In this document: positions 37,301-50,070 of the stretch, one piece after another
How the letters are laid out: every line of letters starts with the position of its first letter
How positions within the stretch are numbered: position 1 is the stretch's first letter
Assembly (NCBI RefSeq): GCF_021018895.1
Contig: NC_079387.1
Coordinates: 3,101,083-3,165,082, forward strand
Reading direction: 5' to 3'
From: Seriola aureovittata
Taxonomy: Eukaryota; Chordata; Actinopteri; Carangiformes; Carangidae
Length of the DNA: 64,000 nucleotides
Position numbers and translations under genes: made by a program
Notes under the pieces: model-generated
Database searches by the model: none
Seen by the model: the letters and a program-made list of their open reading frames with translations, nothing else
What the model was told of the DNA's origin: nothing

Positions 37301-40300
37301 TTCTGGCAGTCACACCTCAAAGTGTCAGAGATCAAGTAAACCATTTAATTTATCTCAATTTGACAATACATTTTCTGCACTTTCTAATGCCTCATGTCTT
37401 TTCCTCCCAGCAGAGGCCAGCTCTCTGATTGGCTGCAGAAGAGAGACAGCCACCCAATCATGGAGCTCAGCTACCTGGAGGTGGGGCTGGGCTCTCAGAG
37501 CATCCACATGGAGTTTGGAGACGGGGGCGTGGCCTATACCCTCCTCGTGAGGGACAGTTTACGTTGCAAGCGCTTCTTTGGCCTGTTGACAGGTAAAAGA
37601 AAACAATGCCAAATGCAAGAAAAGTGGAAAATGGTTTCTGTTAAGTGTATGGAAAAACACATAAAAGGAAGTTTTCTTTTGTGACTATAGGCAGGGAGAG
37701 AAACTCGCTGACCTTATTCTCTCCGCAATTACTGGTTACACTGGTTTCACTTTCCTCAGGGCACATTTAGGGAAGATGCCACAAAATAAACCGTTTACTA
37801 ATGTAGATAAAAAAAAAAAAAAAAAAGTTGTATAGTATTGTTGGGTCCCTGAGGCAGGTATTGGAACAGTGTGTTCCACTCACAGGCATTGTGCCACAGA
37901 CTGAAAAACCCAAGCTACTCCCTCCTCACAGACTAATACTACACCACATGTGTGCTATGTGACGCAGATTTCTGCCCCGTCCCTCTCGGTATTGGGTTCA
38001 CGCAGACTGAGCACATCCTGCCCACACCAACTTGTCTGAAAGGGAGGACCAGAGGCTGAGAGGAAAACCTTTTATTAGAAGGGGGCTCCTGCTCGGGTTT
38101 GGAATGTCTGGAAAAATATGGAAAATTAATTTGGCAATTTCCAGCCCTGAAACGTTTAGAGAAAACAGGAACTTGGCATTCATGGAAAAGTATTGATGCT
38201 CAGTTTCTAGTCCAGGCTTTTTTTGGAAATTTATAGTAGAGAATGTGACACATGAAAGTATTTTCCCAATATTACAGTGTCATTTCACCAATTTCACAGT
38301 TCAAGATACTGATTCAGTCAACAGACAGGAAGAGCAGTCCACATTCTTCCACTACTCTCTGCCTTCAGATGCTGTTTCTGTCCCAGCTTTCACTCACACA
38401 CAGTCAGGTGAGATTATTCATTGAAGTTGCTGTTAACATTTGCAGTGTTGCGTATATGAATTTAACAGTATCGCATACAGTTATTTTAGGGTGCAGCATA
38501 AAAACATTAAAAACAATAAAGACTCACAGCTGCCACACATTACAGAAGAGTACAGACAGCATACACTTATGCAACCAAGAAAAAAAAAATGTATTTAAAA
38601 GCATTTATGAAAATGCAACCTCTTCATTTTCCCAAAGTAAATGTATGAAGGAGAAGCGTCGCTCAAAAACATATAGGTATTCATGAGCCTATCCTGTAGC
38701 ATCAAGCGACATTTTTAGATGCGTTTCTCACTTTTTCCAACACACACTCCGCTTCTCTTTCTTTTCATCGGTCTCCTTCAATCTGTAGCTTGCCTCTGTG
38801 TCCTCTGAGAACTCTTTCTTTCTGTCCAGATTCATAAACAGCTCATTTACTGTGTTGAATTTTTCACGGCTGGAAATGATTCCAGATTTCTTTCAGCAAG
38901 ACCACAGAGTTTGTCCAAAACAGAGCAGACAAAGTGGAAAACATGATAATAGTTTGTTGTAACCTTTCAGGTGCATCCTAAAAAAAATGCGTGAAAATCT
39001 GTGTTTAAGTGCCAAATACCTTCACATAAAGTGTATGATGCTTATATTTCCTTTGATCCTTGAAGATGAAGATAACTACTCCTTTTTTCCTAATACTGAA
39101 TTAACCCCAAAACAGCTGTTGTAATATTTTATGGAAAAGCTTAACCATAACAAACCCCGTCTATCGTCCAACCTGGCTCCCATCATATGGACAAAGTTGA
39201 AAACCACAACTGGAATGACGAAGGACTTGCTGGCTGGGAGGCAGAGAGAGGATGTGGTTATAAGTGGGACAGTTTTCTGGAGCCCGAAGCCTCTTGCTCT
39301 AACCAAGTCTGACACAGCTTTATTGAAACATGAGCGATAACACGAGACCTCTGGAATCTGCAGCCAAAAGTCGGGAATCTGTCTTGCTGATCTTCTGTTC
39401 CTTTGGCCCAGTTGTTTTTTCTCTCAGAGGAATTTGTCACTTCGTTGTTGCACTCAAACTGTGTTGTAGGAGATGTGGTGAAATGAAATTTTAATGGTGA
39501 AATGCACCTTTTGGAAACTGGAAATTGAAAATGTCATTTTTACCTAGCTATCCATCATATCACAACAGTGTTACGGTGTTTGATTTAATGTGAAAACCAT
39601 CAGGAGAGTTGGTGTTGGTGGTGGAGGCAGCCAAAGTAAAGTAGGAAGTAGGAATATTGACATAGACCAGAGCACCAACCGAAGTCCGTCCACGGCAAAC
39701 TTGGTTCTCAACACGCTCGGCCCATCGGCCTCTTATTGCTCATGATTGAAATGTTGGATGGTACCTCGCTAAAACTGTCCATGTTAACAGGTCATTTAAT
39801 CTTGCAGTTAGTCTAACGCCCACTGTTCCCCTCAAACATGTGAAAATGTTCTGCCAGCAGTGTGGGAGACTTTGACTCCAGCCCAGTGCAGATTTTCGTG
39901 ACAGCGATCGAGCCATCAGCCATTTTTTTTTTTCTTTTGTCCAAAATATTTTGAGGCAAACCGAAACTCATCGCTGGCTTTTTACTGAACATTTTACTTA
40001 ATTAAAAAAAAAAAAAAAAAGATTACAAGATTAAAAACAGAAATGAATCTGATTAAATCTGACGTTTTTTTGTTGTTATGGAGAGTATTTAAAAACATCG
40101 GAGACATTACACAGAACAAGACAAGAATGTGAAGCTTTTCATCCAACAGAAACATGTTTTGATGAATTCCAGGATCCACAACAATTTAACAATTCGACAG
40201 TTAAAGATTTAACAACTAAATATGATTTATTTTATAAAAGGAAAATGGCTCCGAAGCAGGAGTGGTTTGTAAGTAAAAACTTTGCATCTGGCTGTTGGTG

Positions 40301-43300
40301 GATGCTACTTTCTTACTGTGCATACAGTTTGTGTAGACCACCTCTCTCCTGTCCAAAAGGGCGGAAACAAAAAGTACAGTTTTAGTAAATTTAAACCACT
40401 GAGTCAGTGCAGCAGTCATTTTCCGCCTCATGCAAGACTGGTTATTGAAGCCCAATACTTTTTGACTGGTTGTGTCCATGAAATGTCTTCATACCCCTGA
40501 GTTTTGAAAACTGTCAAATGACAAAAGTTGCTTGGTCAGGTTTCCAGGCTCATTTACTTTTTCTCTGATCAGATACTTCCTGTTTAAATCAGAACTTCTA
40601 TAATTTAAACAGTGTTTTCATCAGGGCCTCGCGTGGCTGTGTCGTATTTAGATAAAACTGAACACTGATGCATTTGTGGACGCTGGATCTTTTTATTCAA
40701 AAGCCAAAATGTTTTTGTAGACAAATGTTTGATCAGATAGTTGTTGTTCAAATTCATATTTTTGCAAAGACACAGTATTTTTCTAGGCACAGTTCTTTTA
40801 TGGCTGGAAAAATTAAACACTGGATTCTAAAAGAGACATCATTTTGGTATCTGTAGTGAAACTGTGGTAACATATGGCCATCAAAATCAAACAATATTGG
40901 TCAATATGCAGCCCCACTGTCAGATCTCATCATTTAATCATTTTCAGAGGTCTCATCTCAAGAACTACGTTTCTCTAGGGGAAAAAAAAGAAGCTGGAAG
41001 TTAGATTAGATTAATCTCGTGACCCCTAGTGTGGGTCCCCGACCCGAAGGTTTGTGGATGAGATAAGTCATGTCTGCAGCTGTTTTGTGTCTCTCTGCTG
41101 AGACATAAAACAGAGTTTAGATTAGTTTAATTCAGCCTGCAGAAACATTCATGGACATGCCTTTTGCACAACTATAGAAGTATTTCTGGGAATGTAGGGA
41201 TGTCATTATTTGACCCATATGGAAAACTGATATTAATGGACCCCCCCCCCCATAAGCATGGTATTGATAAGGCAGGGTTTATCTAATTTTCCTCCACTGT
41301 TAACCCAGTATGGTCCTCTTTCTTCAGTGTACCTTTAAATCCTTTTGAAGTGCCGCCCATTCAGACTTGACTGTGAAGCCACACTGCAGATATCCTCTCT
41401 GCCCCGTATTGTTGTCACACTCAATGACACGCTACAATTCGTGAATGTGAGCGTGACCCAGCACATTGTGTTGTCCAACATTTTCTCACCCACTGATTCT
41501 ATGGAGCTGAAATTTTACACTTGCAACCGGAGACCTTTTGGCTTTCTTATCACAGCCTAGCGGAAGAAGGAGAAGTAGAAGTTTCAGACGGAGTTTGGCT
41601 TTTGTGTGAAGACGTCTTTCCATGAATGTGTGGGTGTGGCATTTTTAGGCTACTGTGCCTTCTCTGTGTCCTTTACAAGTTAGTGGTGGGTGTTGGCTTT
41701 CAGACTGGGGTTAGTCACATGGTTCACTTGATTGCCTCTGTCGCTGCACATGTTTGCCTCCCTGGTAAAGGCCCAAGTCTTGTACTGTGACAGTGTTTCG
41801 TCTCATGAAAGTGAGCAGAGAGATGCTTCCATTCACTTTCAGACATCATGGTCACAGCTCCGCACATCTCTTCCAGCTCAGAGCTGACTTTACCACAATT
41901 CTAATAGTCATAATGACGATGAGTATTTTCATTTTGGGAGATCTGTTGATTATTTTTACAATTAACCAAGAAATTATTTGTATATAAAATGGCTACAAAT
42001 AGTGAAAAATACTTGTCACAACTTCCCGGAACCCGCGTTGACACCTTCAGATCGCTCATTTTCAAGATGTGCAGTTTACAATCATGTAAAAGTGAGAAGA
42101 TTAACCGATTCTCACATTTGAGAAGCAGGAAACATCAAGTGTTTATTTAAAACTAAATTACTGCCAAACATTTTGGTGATGAATTGTTCAGGCATATCTC
42201 ATTTCTTCAGTTTACTGAAGAAGCCTTTGTGAGCAGAGGAAAATGTCTACAAAAGTCTTAACTGTGGCCCCGAATGAGTCGGTTGTTTCAGGACTATTGT
42301 GATCGTAAAACCATCTGATTACTGTGTTTCTCTGTTGTTATCTCTTCAGGAATTGTGCGCGAGATGGCTCACAAATCAGACAGCAAGCTGCAGTCCATCT
42401 CCACCACCAGACTCAACCCTCAGCACCATCTCTGGTACGCTCCACTCTCAGCCTCAACGCTCACTCTTTTGAGGGGAGCAGCCACCGGACGCAGTGAGGG
42501 AAAATGGCAGACATTTGTGTGGATGCTGAAAGATGTGGTCTAAACAGTGTTGCGCGCATTTATATGCGGTCGGGAGGTGTAAGTTAAAGGGAGCTCTGGC
42601 TGCTGGAGAGAACACTTCACATTTCTGACACATCTTTAGTCGATTATAATCAGCTTTTTTTAGACTTCGTTTTGTAAAATGGCCCCACTAAATTAGCTGG
42701 TAAACCACATCTTAATTTGTAACACATGTTGTGCTCCTGAAGAGTGCATATGATGTGGCGTATTTTGTTATCACCTTGTGTAGCTTTTATTTTACACCTT
42801 TATTTGTATGTTTTTTCTCTCTTAAACAGAAGGCGACGGCTTTCTCTAGGTGGTCATTGAAAAAGAATGTGGTTTTCTTAATGAAAGTGTAATTTCAGAG
42901 AAGAAAAGGGATACAATTTCTCACAGGCAAGTGTAAAAAAAAACATGCTGTGAATAATCAAACATTTCAGTCACACAAACAGACTTTGTAGCAGTCTGGC
43001 CGACCTGGCAAATGTGCGTTATCCAACTAGTAGAAGTCAAATAAATGTCAACTTTCCTTTAGCTGAGGAAAAGAAAGATCATCTTGATCAGGAAGAATAG
43101 ATAATAGGGATTTTTCCTCAGATCCTCAGCTCAGCAATCAGAAACGACAAAAACAAATCAGAGCAACTCATTCATGTGTTGTGAGGCAGTTAACCGCAGT
43201 CTCAGTACTCGTCCAGTGTTTGTGCAATCCAACTCCTGTCAGCTATTATTATGTCAATTATCCCCTTTGCTTCACAGTTGCTGTGAAATTCGCCCCACGA

Positions 43301-45977
43301 TGTTGAAGCGATTCCACCTGCCACCCACAAACCACCACAGCCCTCTGTGTCTCTGCTTTTAACTAAACAGCAATCAGTTTACATTGATGGGAGATTTTTT
43401 GTGTGTTAACGTATTTACATGCAACGTTATGTCAACACTTTGTGTCATTTCTTCGGCTGTGTTAGGCCTCTGGTGTGTGAAGACATCCAGGCAGATGTGG
43501 AGGACGGCCAGCTGCAGTTTTTCTACATTCTGGCTTTTGTCCTGCAAGGTGACATCTCCTCTCACTCATGAGCTCCATCACTCACCACGTATCAGCAGAG
43601 AGATCTGCCTTCACCTGCATTCTTCCATCTCCTCCCAGCCTCATTTTCAACATATTGACTTCTTTCAAGACAGATTAAATTTCAAGACGCAACATGTCAT
43701 GTCTAATGACTTAAGAGACAAAGATTGGTGCTGTTAGCACTAATAATCTAATATGTCAGCACTGTCTAGATTTCCTTCCCTCCTTTATTTGTGTTGGTGT
43801 GGTCTGTGTGGGTTCAGGTAAAGTTATCTCTGTTTGGCTGATTGAACTTGCAGTCTGGAGAAAAGGTAGAATAAGCTAGATCATAAACATTAATATTACC
43901 CAGAAGTAAGGAAGCTTCTGTGAAATGCTTGGAAAATACACTAAATGGAAGAAATAAGAATGAAAAAGATTTGATTTCCTTCGAGATTAAAGCAGATTAC
44001 TCCAGGAAGAGGAAAATATAGAGGAGAGGATGTGATTTGTGGGCAGCAGCTGACGTCAGCCGCCTGTCCACGATCCAAGTCAACAACAGTTGCCATAAAA
44101 TCACAAATCTCATGTTTTGATGGTATTGGCATGCATTTGGGTCTGTACATGTGTACCGCTGCTGCAGGATGCCTCTCTGTCTGTGTGTTTAAAAAGACAC
44201 TTTTAAAGCCAAGGTAGCTGCAGGCTACACACAGCTGTGCACGTCCATGGAATTTAAAGTGCCGTAATTTTAGCATGCCTAGATCTGCCTTTCCCCTCTG
44301 CTCGCTTCTTCTGAAGCTGGAGCTTTTTGACATTAGATATATTACTAAAAGTCATCTTTGACTGTAGTAGAGAGCTACTTTGTAGAGCAGTGATCCATGA
44401 CCATCACTGCTACCATGAACTAGATCAGAGGATAAAAGCTTGACTTGTCAAATCCTGTCTTTTAGAGCTATATTTACTATATTTGTTTGCTGATGTGGAT
44501 CAGCTGATGGCATTAGGTATTAAAAACTTCATACAGTAAGAGAAAGATAGGAAGTGACAGCATTTGACCATTTTAATAGTATAGAACTGCTCACGTTTTC
44601 TTATTTTTCTCTCAGAGGACATCTGGACACCGTTGACAGTCCTGGCAACCCGGGAAACCCTCTACCTGCTCAAAGAGGATCACCAGTGGACGAAAAGCTC
44701 CAACAGCCTGACAGAGAATGAAAACAAAGAAGCGTGCAGCGGGAGCGTGGCTGTTTTAGAAACGCTGCCAATCAGCTGCGTGAGCTCGATCCACCTGTGG
44801 CCTTCGGACCAGTGCAGAATAGATATTAAGCTTTACGATGAGGTTAGTGGTATTTCCCCAGAAGTTGGCAACAAAAAGCTTAAATTACCTGCTTGTGCTT
44901 ACGACGAAACACTCATGTCCAGCGACCCCTCATCATAACATGCTTCCACTTCAGCAGAAATACCATATCACTCTTGTTTCTATCAGCTCAGCAGCCAATA
45001 AAAGAAGATAGATTCATCTATTAAGAAAACATAAAACTCAAATGCTATCTTAGGTAGGAAGCAGCAATGAAATGCCATAAAGCTTGTATAACATTTTAAG
45101 GGAAATGTAACCAGTGGCTCCATCATGAACAGTGACTGATAAAGCCAAACCAATAAGAGTTTGTTCACTTGGAAAAGAATCAAACGTTTGTCGTCAAACT
45201 ATTTAAAATGCAATTCTCTACAACAGTTAACAAAGGAGCAGCAGAAATGAGTATTTCCATATGATATTTGGTATCTGGGTCGTGTTCTGTTGGCTCAGTC
45301 GGCCATGCTGTTTTCATTTAAATACAGCCCGGATGTTTGTATCATCTCATCATTTCTTCTCCTTCATGCCTTTTGTCTCAGCTATGAGCTCCTGAATGAA
45401 ACCAAAACTGTAAAAACATGTGTTATCAAGCCAGCTTTTGAATTGATTTGTCCCATATGTGCACAGAGCTGAGTGACTCCTCTAATTGTTCATCTTTTCA
45501 CCAAGATCTGCAAACATGACCGCTCCATTTGTTTACTTGTCGCTACGAGGAAGAATTTCACTGTAATCGAGCACAATCAAGTTCTGTTTGATGTTAGAAC
45601 ATAATTCAGGGTGAGATCACTGTATTGTTAACTACAGCATGTGTGCTGGGATATTAGGCTGCACGGTGTTGACCGAAATGCATGTTGTCTTGTTTTTAAT
45701 GGTTGTTACAACTGCGATATCAGTTCACATACATGCAAACAGAAAGCGGCCTGTTGCATCTTGCAGTGTCGTCAAGTTGGATTTTTCCCTCTTTTAATTT
45801 GAATTTTTTTTTCTCATGCTGTGTTTTCTCTTGCAGACGGTGAAACAGGAGAAGACGTGGTGTGTGCGCTCGGAGAGCACTGAGCTCCTCCAGGGTCTGC
45901 TGGCCTGGGTCAGAGCACAGTGGGAGGCCATGTTCGGAGTGAAACTGCACACAAGCCTGCAAGACGAAGCAGCATAA
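25111..45977 (+). CDS. stk11ip: Serine/threonine kinase 11-interacting protein (LKB1-interacting protein 1), 25 coding exons
   Basis: Cytoplasmic leucine-rich-repeat scaffold known in mammals to bind LKB1/STK11 and to act at lysosomes in mTORC1/V-ATPase control. Coding exons: 25111-25177, 25430-25632, 25957-26031, 26209-26304, 26425-26532, 26627-26698, 26809-26938, 27407-27510, 27637-27726, 28256-28297, 28442-28609, 28714-28795, 28914-29414, 29581-29798, 30013-30123, 30853-31096, 32501-32658, 32760-33012, 34791-34900, 36302-36399, 37411-37592, 42350-42434, 43466-43548, 44616-44842, 45837-45977. The sum is 3,648 bp, 1,215 residues plus TAA; all introns are GT-AG and phases agree. Landmarks: LPSHPADT and [11 protein letters not shown] (N-terminal); leucine-rich repeats at about 165-295 (LNFSYN, LDLSHN, LNLGYN, LDLAYN, LNLEGN); [13 protein letters not shown] at 390-402; CxxC pairs at 718/721 and 776/779 forming a zinc ribbon; [19 protein letters not shown]; and a C-terminal region with FYDEV-type ends. 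Human protein is about 1,090-1,100 residues; the middle is longer here. Confidence 0.93.
26332..26362. repeat. (TA)n microsatellite in stk11ip intron 4
   Basis: About 15 TA units in the short intron between the exons at 26209-26304 and 26425-26532. Confidence 0.95.
28184..28210. repeat. Poly(A) run in stk11ip intron 9
   Basis: 27 consecutive A residues, 46 bp before the acceptor of the 42-bp exon at 28256-28297. No retroposed gene body was recognised upstream. Confidence 0.8.
31387..31414 (+). promoter_or_regulatory. Tandem AP-1 sites spaced 21 bp
   Basis: Two perfect TGAGTCA motifs (31387-31393 and 31408-31414) in a duplicated 21-bp unit of the form TGAGTCACGCNCAGNCTCA, in stk11ip intron 16. 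The spacing is two helical turns. Function is inferred. Confidence 0.4.
33013..34790 (+). other. stk11ip: stk11ip intron 18
   Basis: 1.8 kb intron with a TG/(GCGT)n microsatellite at 34239-34312. A 202-codon open frame on the opposite strand is driven by that simple repeat and shows no family resemblance. Nothing else is recognised. Confidence 0.6.
34239..34312. repeat. (GT)n(GCGT)n microsatellite
   Basis: GT repeats followed by about eleven GCGT units (34265-34308), a strictly alternating purine-pyrimidine tract with high CpG content, a pattern prone to Z-DNA. Confidence 0.95.
35035..35176 (-). repeat. Teleost dispersed repeat fragment (opposite end of the family at 3048-3180)
   Basis: Read on the minus strand it starts AAAGGAATAGTTTGACATTT and continues through AGATAGACTGATTTGCTTCT, TTGCTGAGAGTCAGATGAGA and a remnant GCTGGTTAGCCTTTGGCTTA. 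I recall this as the 5' half of a very common percomorph MITE-like repeat. It lies in stk11ip intron 19; non-coding. Confidence 0.55.
37593..42349 (+). other. stk11ip: stk11ip intron 21 (4.8 kb, the longest)
   Basis: Largest intron of the gene. It contains A runs (37808-37826, 40003-40020), a C10 run near 41243 and a MITE-like repeat copy on the minus strand (41925-42170). No coding exon is needed here: the flanking exons join in phase (G|GA) and the protein aligns without a gap. Confidence 0.7.
41925..42170 (-). repeat. Dispersed MITE-like repeat, copy 3
   Basis: On the minus strand it shows TTGAGAAGCTGG-like (here ACATTTGAGAAGCAGGAAAC on the plus strand) and the end block GGAAGTTGTGACAAGTATTT, TTCACTATTTGTAGCCATTT and TATAC. 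These match the 3' part of the family seen at 16110-16495. Degenerate and non-coding. Confidence 0.45.
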
Positions 45978-46017
45978 TGGGGGAGGGCATAAGGAAAGAC
46001 AAAAGATAGAGACTCTG

Positions 46018-46053
<36 letters not shown>

Positions 46054-47070
46054 CATGTTCATGAAACTGTGTTGGTACTGGGAAATGTTTAGTGAGCGTG
46101 AGCGAGTGCGTCTTTATTTTCTCTTTACACAATCTGCACTCAGTCTGGTTCCATTACGCTCATCGCTTTCATCGTCTTTTGAGCCAAGAACTTGGAAGTG
46201 ATTGCACTCATTCATGTGGTACACAAGCCTGTAAAAGCACTGGTTGCATAATTTCTCCTCCAGATACCATCCCACCAAACTTTTCTACAGCTGAAATGGA
46301 GTGTGCCTTGTTTCTTTAGCCGCTGCCATGGTTCTTATTGAAATGCACCTTAATGCATCTTGTATTGTTCTTCATTCATTGTAGCATCAAGCTGCTGTGG
46401 AGCAGATTTGGGGATTTGGACCTGAGAGAGCATTAAGTTGGGAACAAAAGTTGTGTCTGAGGATTTTTAGGGGAGTAATCCAACGAGCTGAGCCTTAACA
46501 ATGTCCACCCCCTCGTGTTAAGCGGGACGGAGTCTTTCCTCGCCATCCTGGGGTGCAGCAAGTTGTGATATCACGCGCTCAACACGAGGTTGGAGTTTCT
46601 TCTGAAAGGCCAGGGCTCGAGTCTGTCACGGAGGGTCACTTCACACCCTTTCCACCCAATTAGGGTCTTGTGATGTGTCTCTGCACTGTGTTTTGTGAAA
46701 AGATGAACAGAAGCAGCTCTTCTCTTTAAAACTTGAGAAGTGCAGGACGTCTCAACTGAATCCTTTGTTTCTGTTTAGTTTATATATCAGTTTAAAATGT
46801 AGAACGGAACCGCTGCACCTGTGTGCATTGAGCATGTAGCCACTGTGATGTGAAATTGTACATGTTATATCCTCATGTACAGATGCAGGAAAAAGCTAAA
46901 TGAATTCAGCATTGTTTAGAATTAGATTAACCAGTATAACTTAATTTATTTCTTTATAATTTTTTCATTATGAGTTTAGTCAGAAAGTGTCTTTTATTTT
47001 TGTATTAATATGAGGAAAAAACATCTGATGTATGATGTGTACAACCCAGTATAAAAGTCATGTGTTCATG
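45978..47070 (+). other. stk11ip: Probable stk11ip 3' untranslated region
   Basis: Non-coding sequence after the TAA stop, with a GT microsatellite at 46021-46052. No perfect AATAAA lies in the first kilobase. A TATAAA variant at about 47051, followed by a GT-rich stretch, is a weak candidate end. Canonical AATAAA copies occur only later (about 48159 and 48739). Confidence 0.35.
46021..46052. repeat. (GT)n microsatellite in stk11ip 3' UTR
   Basis: Sixteen GT units just 44 bp after the stk11ip stop codon. Confidence 0.95.
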
Positions 47071-48279
47071 CGTGTTTTGTGGGTTTTTTTGTTTTCAGAG
47101 ACCAAAAGAGTCACACAAGAGAGAAACACACAACCACAGAATTGCAAGTCTTCAAATGTTTGTTTCTCCCAGTGACATCATAAACGGTCATCCATGTCAA
47201 CAAAACGTACGTGTGGTCTTATGTAAGAAAGACTGTTCATCTCAATCACTGTTAATCCCATTGATACAATCACGACACAAACCACCAAAAAGAACACAAA
47301 GGCTGTAGCTGTAAAGCTGTAACAAAGAAACAGCAAACACACAAAAACCTTTCCATGACCTCTGACCCCAACTTGATTACCAGAGGTTTCACAGTTTGTT
47401 AGTCTGTTTACTTTCCGTGGCACCTGCTTGTTCTGTGTGGTGATGTTTTAGTCACAATTTGTGAACAGGGACAGAAGCCTTGCCAGTTATTTGTCGGCGC
47501 TGTAGAGGACTACTCATGTCTGACTTCAGTGACAAGTAGATTAGTGTAATTCCTTCTTTTTCATTTTTGCCAAGTGCCCTCGAAGCTCATTGAATCAGTG
47601 CTCCAGGTTGAAGATGAAAAGATGACTAAATGTTTAAGAAAATGGCTAAATTGTTAAGTTTTTCTTGTAATTCTAACTGCTCCCACAGCTTACTAATTGT
47701 TTAATTCCTTCATTGATGCTAGAAAACCCCTGCTGTCTTCATAAGCCATTTCAGCTTTATTGGGTCAGCTAAATCATGACTTTTCTCCTGGCCCCAGTTG
47801 AAAGCAGGAGCAGTGAAGGAATGCGAAAAAGCTGCAGGAGAAGTCAAACCTGTGGCCTTTTTAACACGCCGTTCTTTTTGGACACTCCACACCAAACTGC
47901 CAGTCCCGCCCTTCGAAGCGAAGCACGATTTGAATCCGATCTCAGCTGTGTGAAAGGTATGTTAACCAATTTCACAGTGTAAATATTTCCTCAGCCACCG
48001 GTGCTGTACATGTGTTGTGCACATGCTTGTTGGAGACCTGGATCTCCTTCAGTTGCACCCACATGGCCGACAAATCCCTGATCCTCAAACACACAAATGA
48101 CTGGGGACTACTCACCCGTATCCTGGTTGTAAAGTTCCTCATAAACCTGATTCACACAATAAACAACAGCACATTTTATGCTCCATTCTCTTTTTCACTT
48201 TCCGTTTCTTGTCGCTGGAAAAAAAAATGTCAAAGGTCAGATGCAGGTACAGAACCTCACCATTGGAGCTGATACAGGT

Positions 48280-48365
48280 ACAGTGTCTTGCTCAAGGACA
48301 CTTCAGCAGGTGGCCTTGCTTTCTGAGGGGTGTGAACCTTTAAAATCTCCAAACACGGGGCAGAT
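48280..48365 (+). repeat. Fragment of a fish dispersed repeat (SINE/LINE-tail-like)
   Basis: ACAGTGTCTTGCTCAAGGAC followed by ACTTCAGCAGG and a degenerate remainder resembles the widespread fish repeat that reads CTTGCTCAAGGGCACTTCAGCAG. Only a short, mutated piece is present. Confidence 0.45.
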
Positions 48366-50070
48366 ATTGTAGCTCTTTCACAGTTCACAAATCCAAGAGA
48401 ATTAAAGGATATGTGTGGAAAATTTTTTACAAAGCTTTTAATAAGAACTCGTGTGTAACAGCTGCAGCTCCCCTGGTTTGGATTTTAGGATTTCATGTGG
48501 CACAAAAGTACAGTGATACTGTTTTTCGCACAACTTCTACAAGGCAGAAAAGACAAGTTCATGATGTGATGCCTGCAAAAACTTTCCTCCCTCTTACATG
48601 CCCATATTAAGCCATGCATTTCAGATTTTTATTATCATTTTCCATGGTGTATTTGTTCTTTTTTCAGTTGTATTTTATGGAAGTGTTAATTCTTTTTCAT
48701 GTAGTTTCCTGCCATCCTCTTCCCCCATCCTGCCAGGAATAAACATTGAGTGTTTCCATGTTAAAACCTTTTTTTTCCTGCAATATGGTAAAATTAATGA
48801 GCCCAGAAACTCAGCCTTAAAAAACCCATGAGTCATAACGATTGCATGCTATGAATTTATGTCACAAGTTTATGTTTTGGGAGGGAACACGCAATCAAGC
48901 CTGATGCTAGAACGTAACCACAACGTGTACATTCAAGACACATGCAGGTGGACAAAAATCAAAAGTGCTCCATACCAGCTCTTATTCTAGCCATTAATAT
49001 ATTCACTGCAGGGGGGTAGGAAGGAATTTTGAGCTCCATGAGGCAGTCACCCCTCCCCCATTCCCATTTTGGCTTAAATTTCATAATCCTAGTGTCATTT
49101 TATGGCCTCTAATTGTGACACCTTTCACCCCTAAACAGCAAAAGTTCAGTGATATTTAGTTTGTTTACCAAATGCCAGAATGTTACATAAAATTTTTTAA
49201 TATTCTCAAGAATTAAGAGTCATTAAGTGTTTTTGTGTGTAAATAAGCAAAGGTGGACAGCTGGAGATGAATGAGTTCATGCCTCACTTGGACCACATTT
49301 GAGAAGCAGAGGAAAGCAGGGTGGATAGTTAGTATGAGAGGAAGCTGGGATGCAGCCACAGCGATTTGGCTGGGCGCAGACATCTGGCCTGATTTGACTT
49401 CCCACCGTCTCCTCCAAACATTTCAGGTCCTCTGGTAAATCAGGAGCACTACAGCTGCAACGTGCATGACAGCAAGAAATTTGTTGTTTTGCTGAGCGCT
49501 CGAGTCAAACTAAATTCTTGGATGGTGGGCCTCCTCTTCGAAAGGCTGCAGTCACGCAGTGCTCCGTCAGGCCGCTGGGCTGCCAAACTCTGGTCCTGGG
49601 GATAACATGGGGTCCTCACCAGAAAGAGGAATGACTAGATTACAATGTTGTTGAACTCATTCTACTTTTTTTTTATTTTTAGCAAAAAACAAGAATGTAG
49701 GCAGATAAACAGATTCTAACAACACAAAAAGTGGAGTTCTTTTGCTATAGCAAATCATCAATGTGATCTCAACTAGTCTTTAGAGAATTTTGCCAGAAAG
49801 CCCATGTTGCAAACTGCACATAGAGATTTAAAAGACATGGATCTTTAGAAAGTAGGGATATTCTAATGGCAGATACAATCAAGTGAGTGGGAAAGGTTAC
49901 ATCTAACATTTTTTAGAGCTTAGGATATCTATTTTTCTAGTGTGTCCCACCTCTAACTGTATGGTGGTGGAATACTAAAGTGCTGGAGAAAACGTTTAAA
50001 TACGTATTTGATGCAATGTTATGGCAGCAGCGCCTTCCTGTGTTTAACCCTCGTTCTACGGTGGGACCTA

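Noticed and set aside
38090..38180. Repeat-like GTCTGGAAAAATATGGAAAA segment in stk11ip intron 21
   Set aside because: Resembles a motif seen in fish repeats, but too short and degenerate to assign to a family.
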